Assembly (NCBI GenBank): GCA_902773475.1
Contig: CACYEO010000139.1
Coordinates: 1 to 5,948, forward strand
Length of the DNA: 5,948 nt
Direction of reading: 5' to 3'
From: an uncultured bacterium
Lineage (GTDB): Bacteria; Verrucomicrobiota; Kiritimatiellia; RFP12; UBA1067
The position numbers and the translations under genes were made by a program. Position 1 is the stretch's first letter; each line of letters starts with the position of its first letter. Below, in pieces: positions 5,845-5,948 of the stretch. Under the pieces are notes generated by a model. It had not been told where the DNA came from and made no database searches. It saw only the letters and a list, made by a program, of their open reading frames with translations.

Positions 5845-5948
5845 ATCCGCCGCTTCCGTCCCCCGTCCGCTGGTGCTGGACGCGAACCGGGAATATTGGG
5901 TGGAGGGGCCAGGTGTGCTCGATGCCGCCGTGGCAGGTCCCACAGGTG
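5804..5948 (+). CDS. 5' end of an unidentified gene, cut by window edge
   Basis: An open frame starts at ATG 5804, overlaps the last 41 bases of rlmN in the +1 frame and continues for 48 codons to the window end without a stop. GGAG at 5795-5798, five bases before the ATG, is a good ribosome binding site, and codon choice resembles the neighbouring genes. The visible product ends VAGPTG. This could be the first half of a nucleotide-binding P-loop (GPTxxGKS/T, as in the tRNA isopentenyltransferase MiaA), but the decisive residues lie outside the window and the roughly 40 residues before it would be a long leader for MiaA. I do not assign a function. A rival frame from ATG 5841 is less convincing. 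Confidence 0.4.
   Translation, partial: MTGKRRPWQNAFHESAASVPRPLVLDANREYWVEGPGVLDAAVAGPTG

Noticed and set aside
4603..5943. Long open frame of 446 codons on the minus strand
   Set aside because: It is antisense to rlmN and the regulator, both unmistakable. GC-rich codon bias suppresses stops on the opposite strand; the translation is Arg/His/Gly-rich with no family resemblance.
5841..5948. Open frame starting at the ATGA overlap with the rlmN stop
   Set aside because: Coupling geometry is attractive, but the 36 codons encode four Trp and many Pro with atypical codons and weak ribosome binding; the frame from 5804 looks more protein-like. Not fully excluded.

Overview
This is an ordinary-looking chromosomal segment of a GC-rich bacterium (roughly 60% GC by eye, codons rich in G/C at third positions). 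All seven complete genes lie on the + strand and are tightly packed. The S16, TrmD, L19 and RlmN proteins are clearly bacterial. I lean towards a PVC-superphylum lineage (Kiritimatiellota, Verrucomicrobiota or Lentisphaerota) from the overall feel of the S16 and TrmD sequences, but this is a low-confidence guess that no single feature here proves.

Layout. Bases 1-179 are non-coding. They start with an AT-rich, strikingly G-poor stretch holding a 9-bp tandem repeat bracketed by a 13-bp direct repeat, and end with a plausible promoter. Bases 180-1593 are a compact ribosome/tRNA operon: rpsP (S16), trmD (tRNA m1G37 methyltransferase, TTG start) and rplS (L19). The usual fourth member, rimM, is absent from its normal place between rpsP and trmD. 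Bases 1594-1814 are a very GC-rich spacer with several inverted repeats and no recognisable gene. Bases 1815-4039 hold an AbgT-family membrane transporter with an enlarged loop after its first membrane helix, followed by a ridA-type enamine/imine deaminase. A near-perfect 30-bp dyad follows, and then a TetR/AcrR-type regulator (4118-4726). Its stop codon overlaps the start of rlmN (4723-5844) as ATGA. A further reading frame opens inside the end of rlmN and runs off the window.

How the genes work together. The first operon supplies two ribosomal proteins and the tRNA modification that protects reading frame. RlmN at the other end methylates A2503 of 23S rRNA and A37 of some tRNAs, so both ends serve translation. 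In between is a small accessory-looking cassette of transporter, RidA and one-component regulator. The regulator may control the cassette and/or itself through the dyad, but that is inference. I found no phage, insertion sequence, CRISPR or RNA gene, and no clear evidence of a wholly new system. The most useful leads are the repeat block at the left edge, the dyad before the TetR gene, the transporter's extra domain, the regulator-rlmN coupling and the missing rimM.
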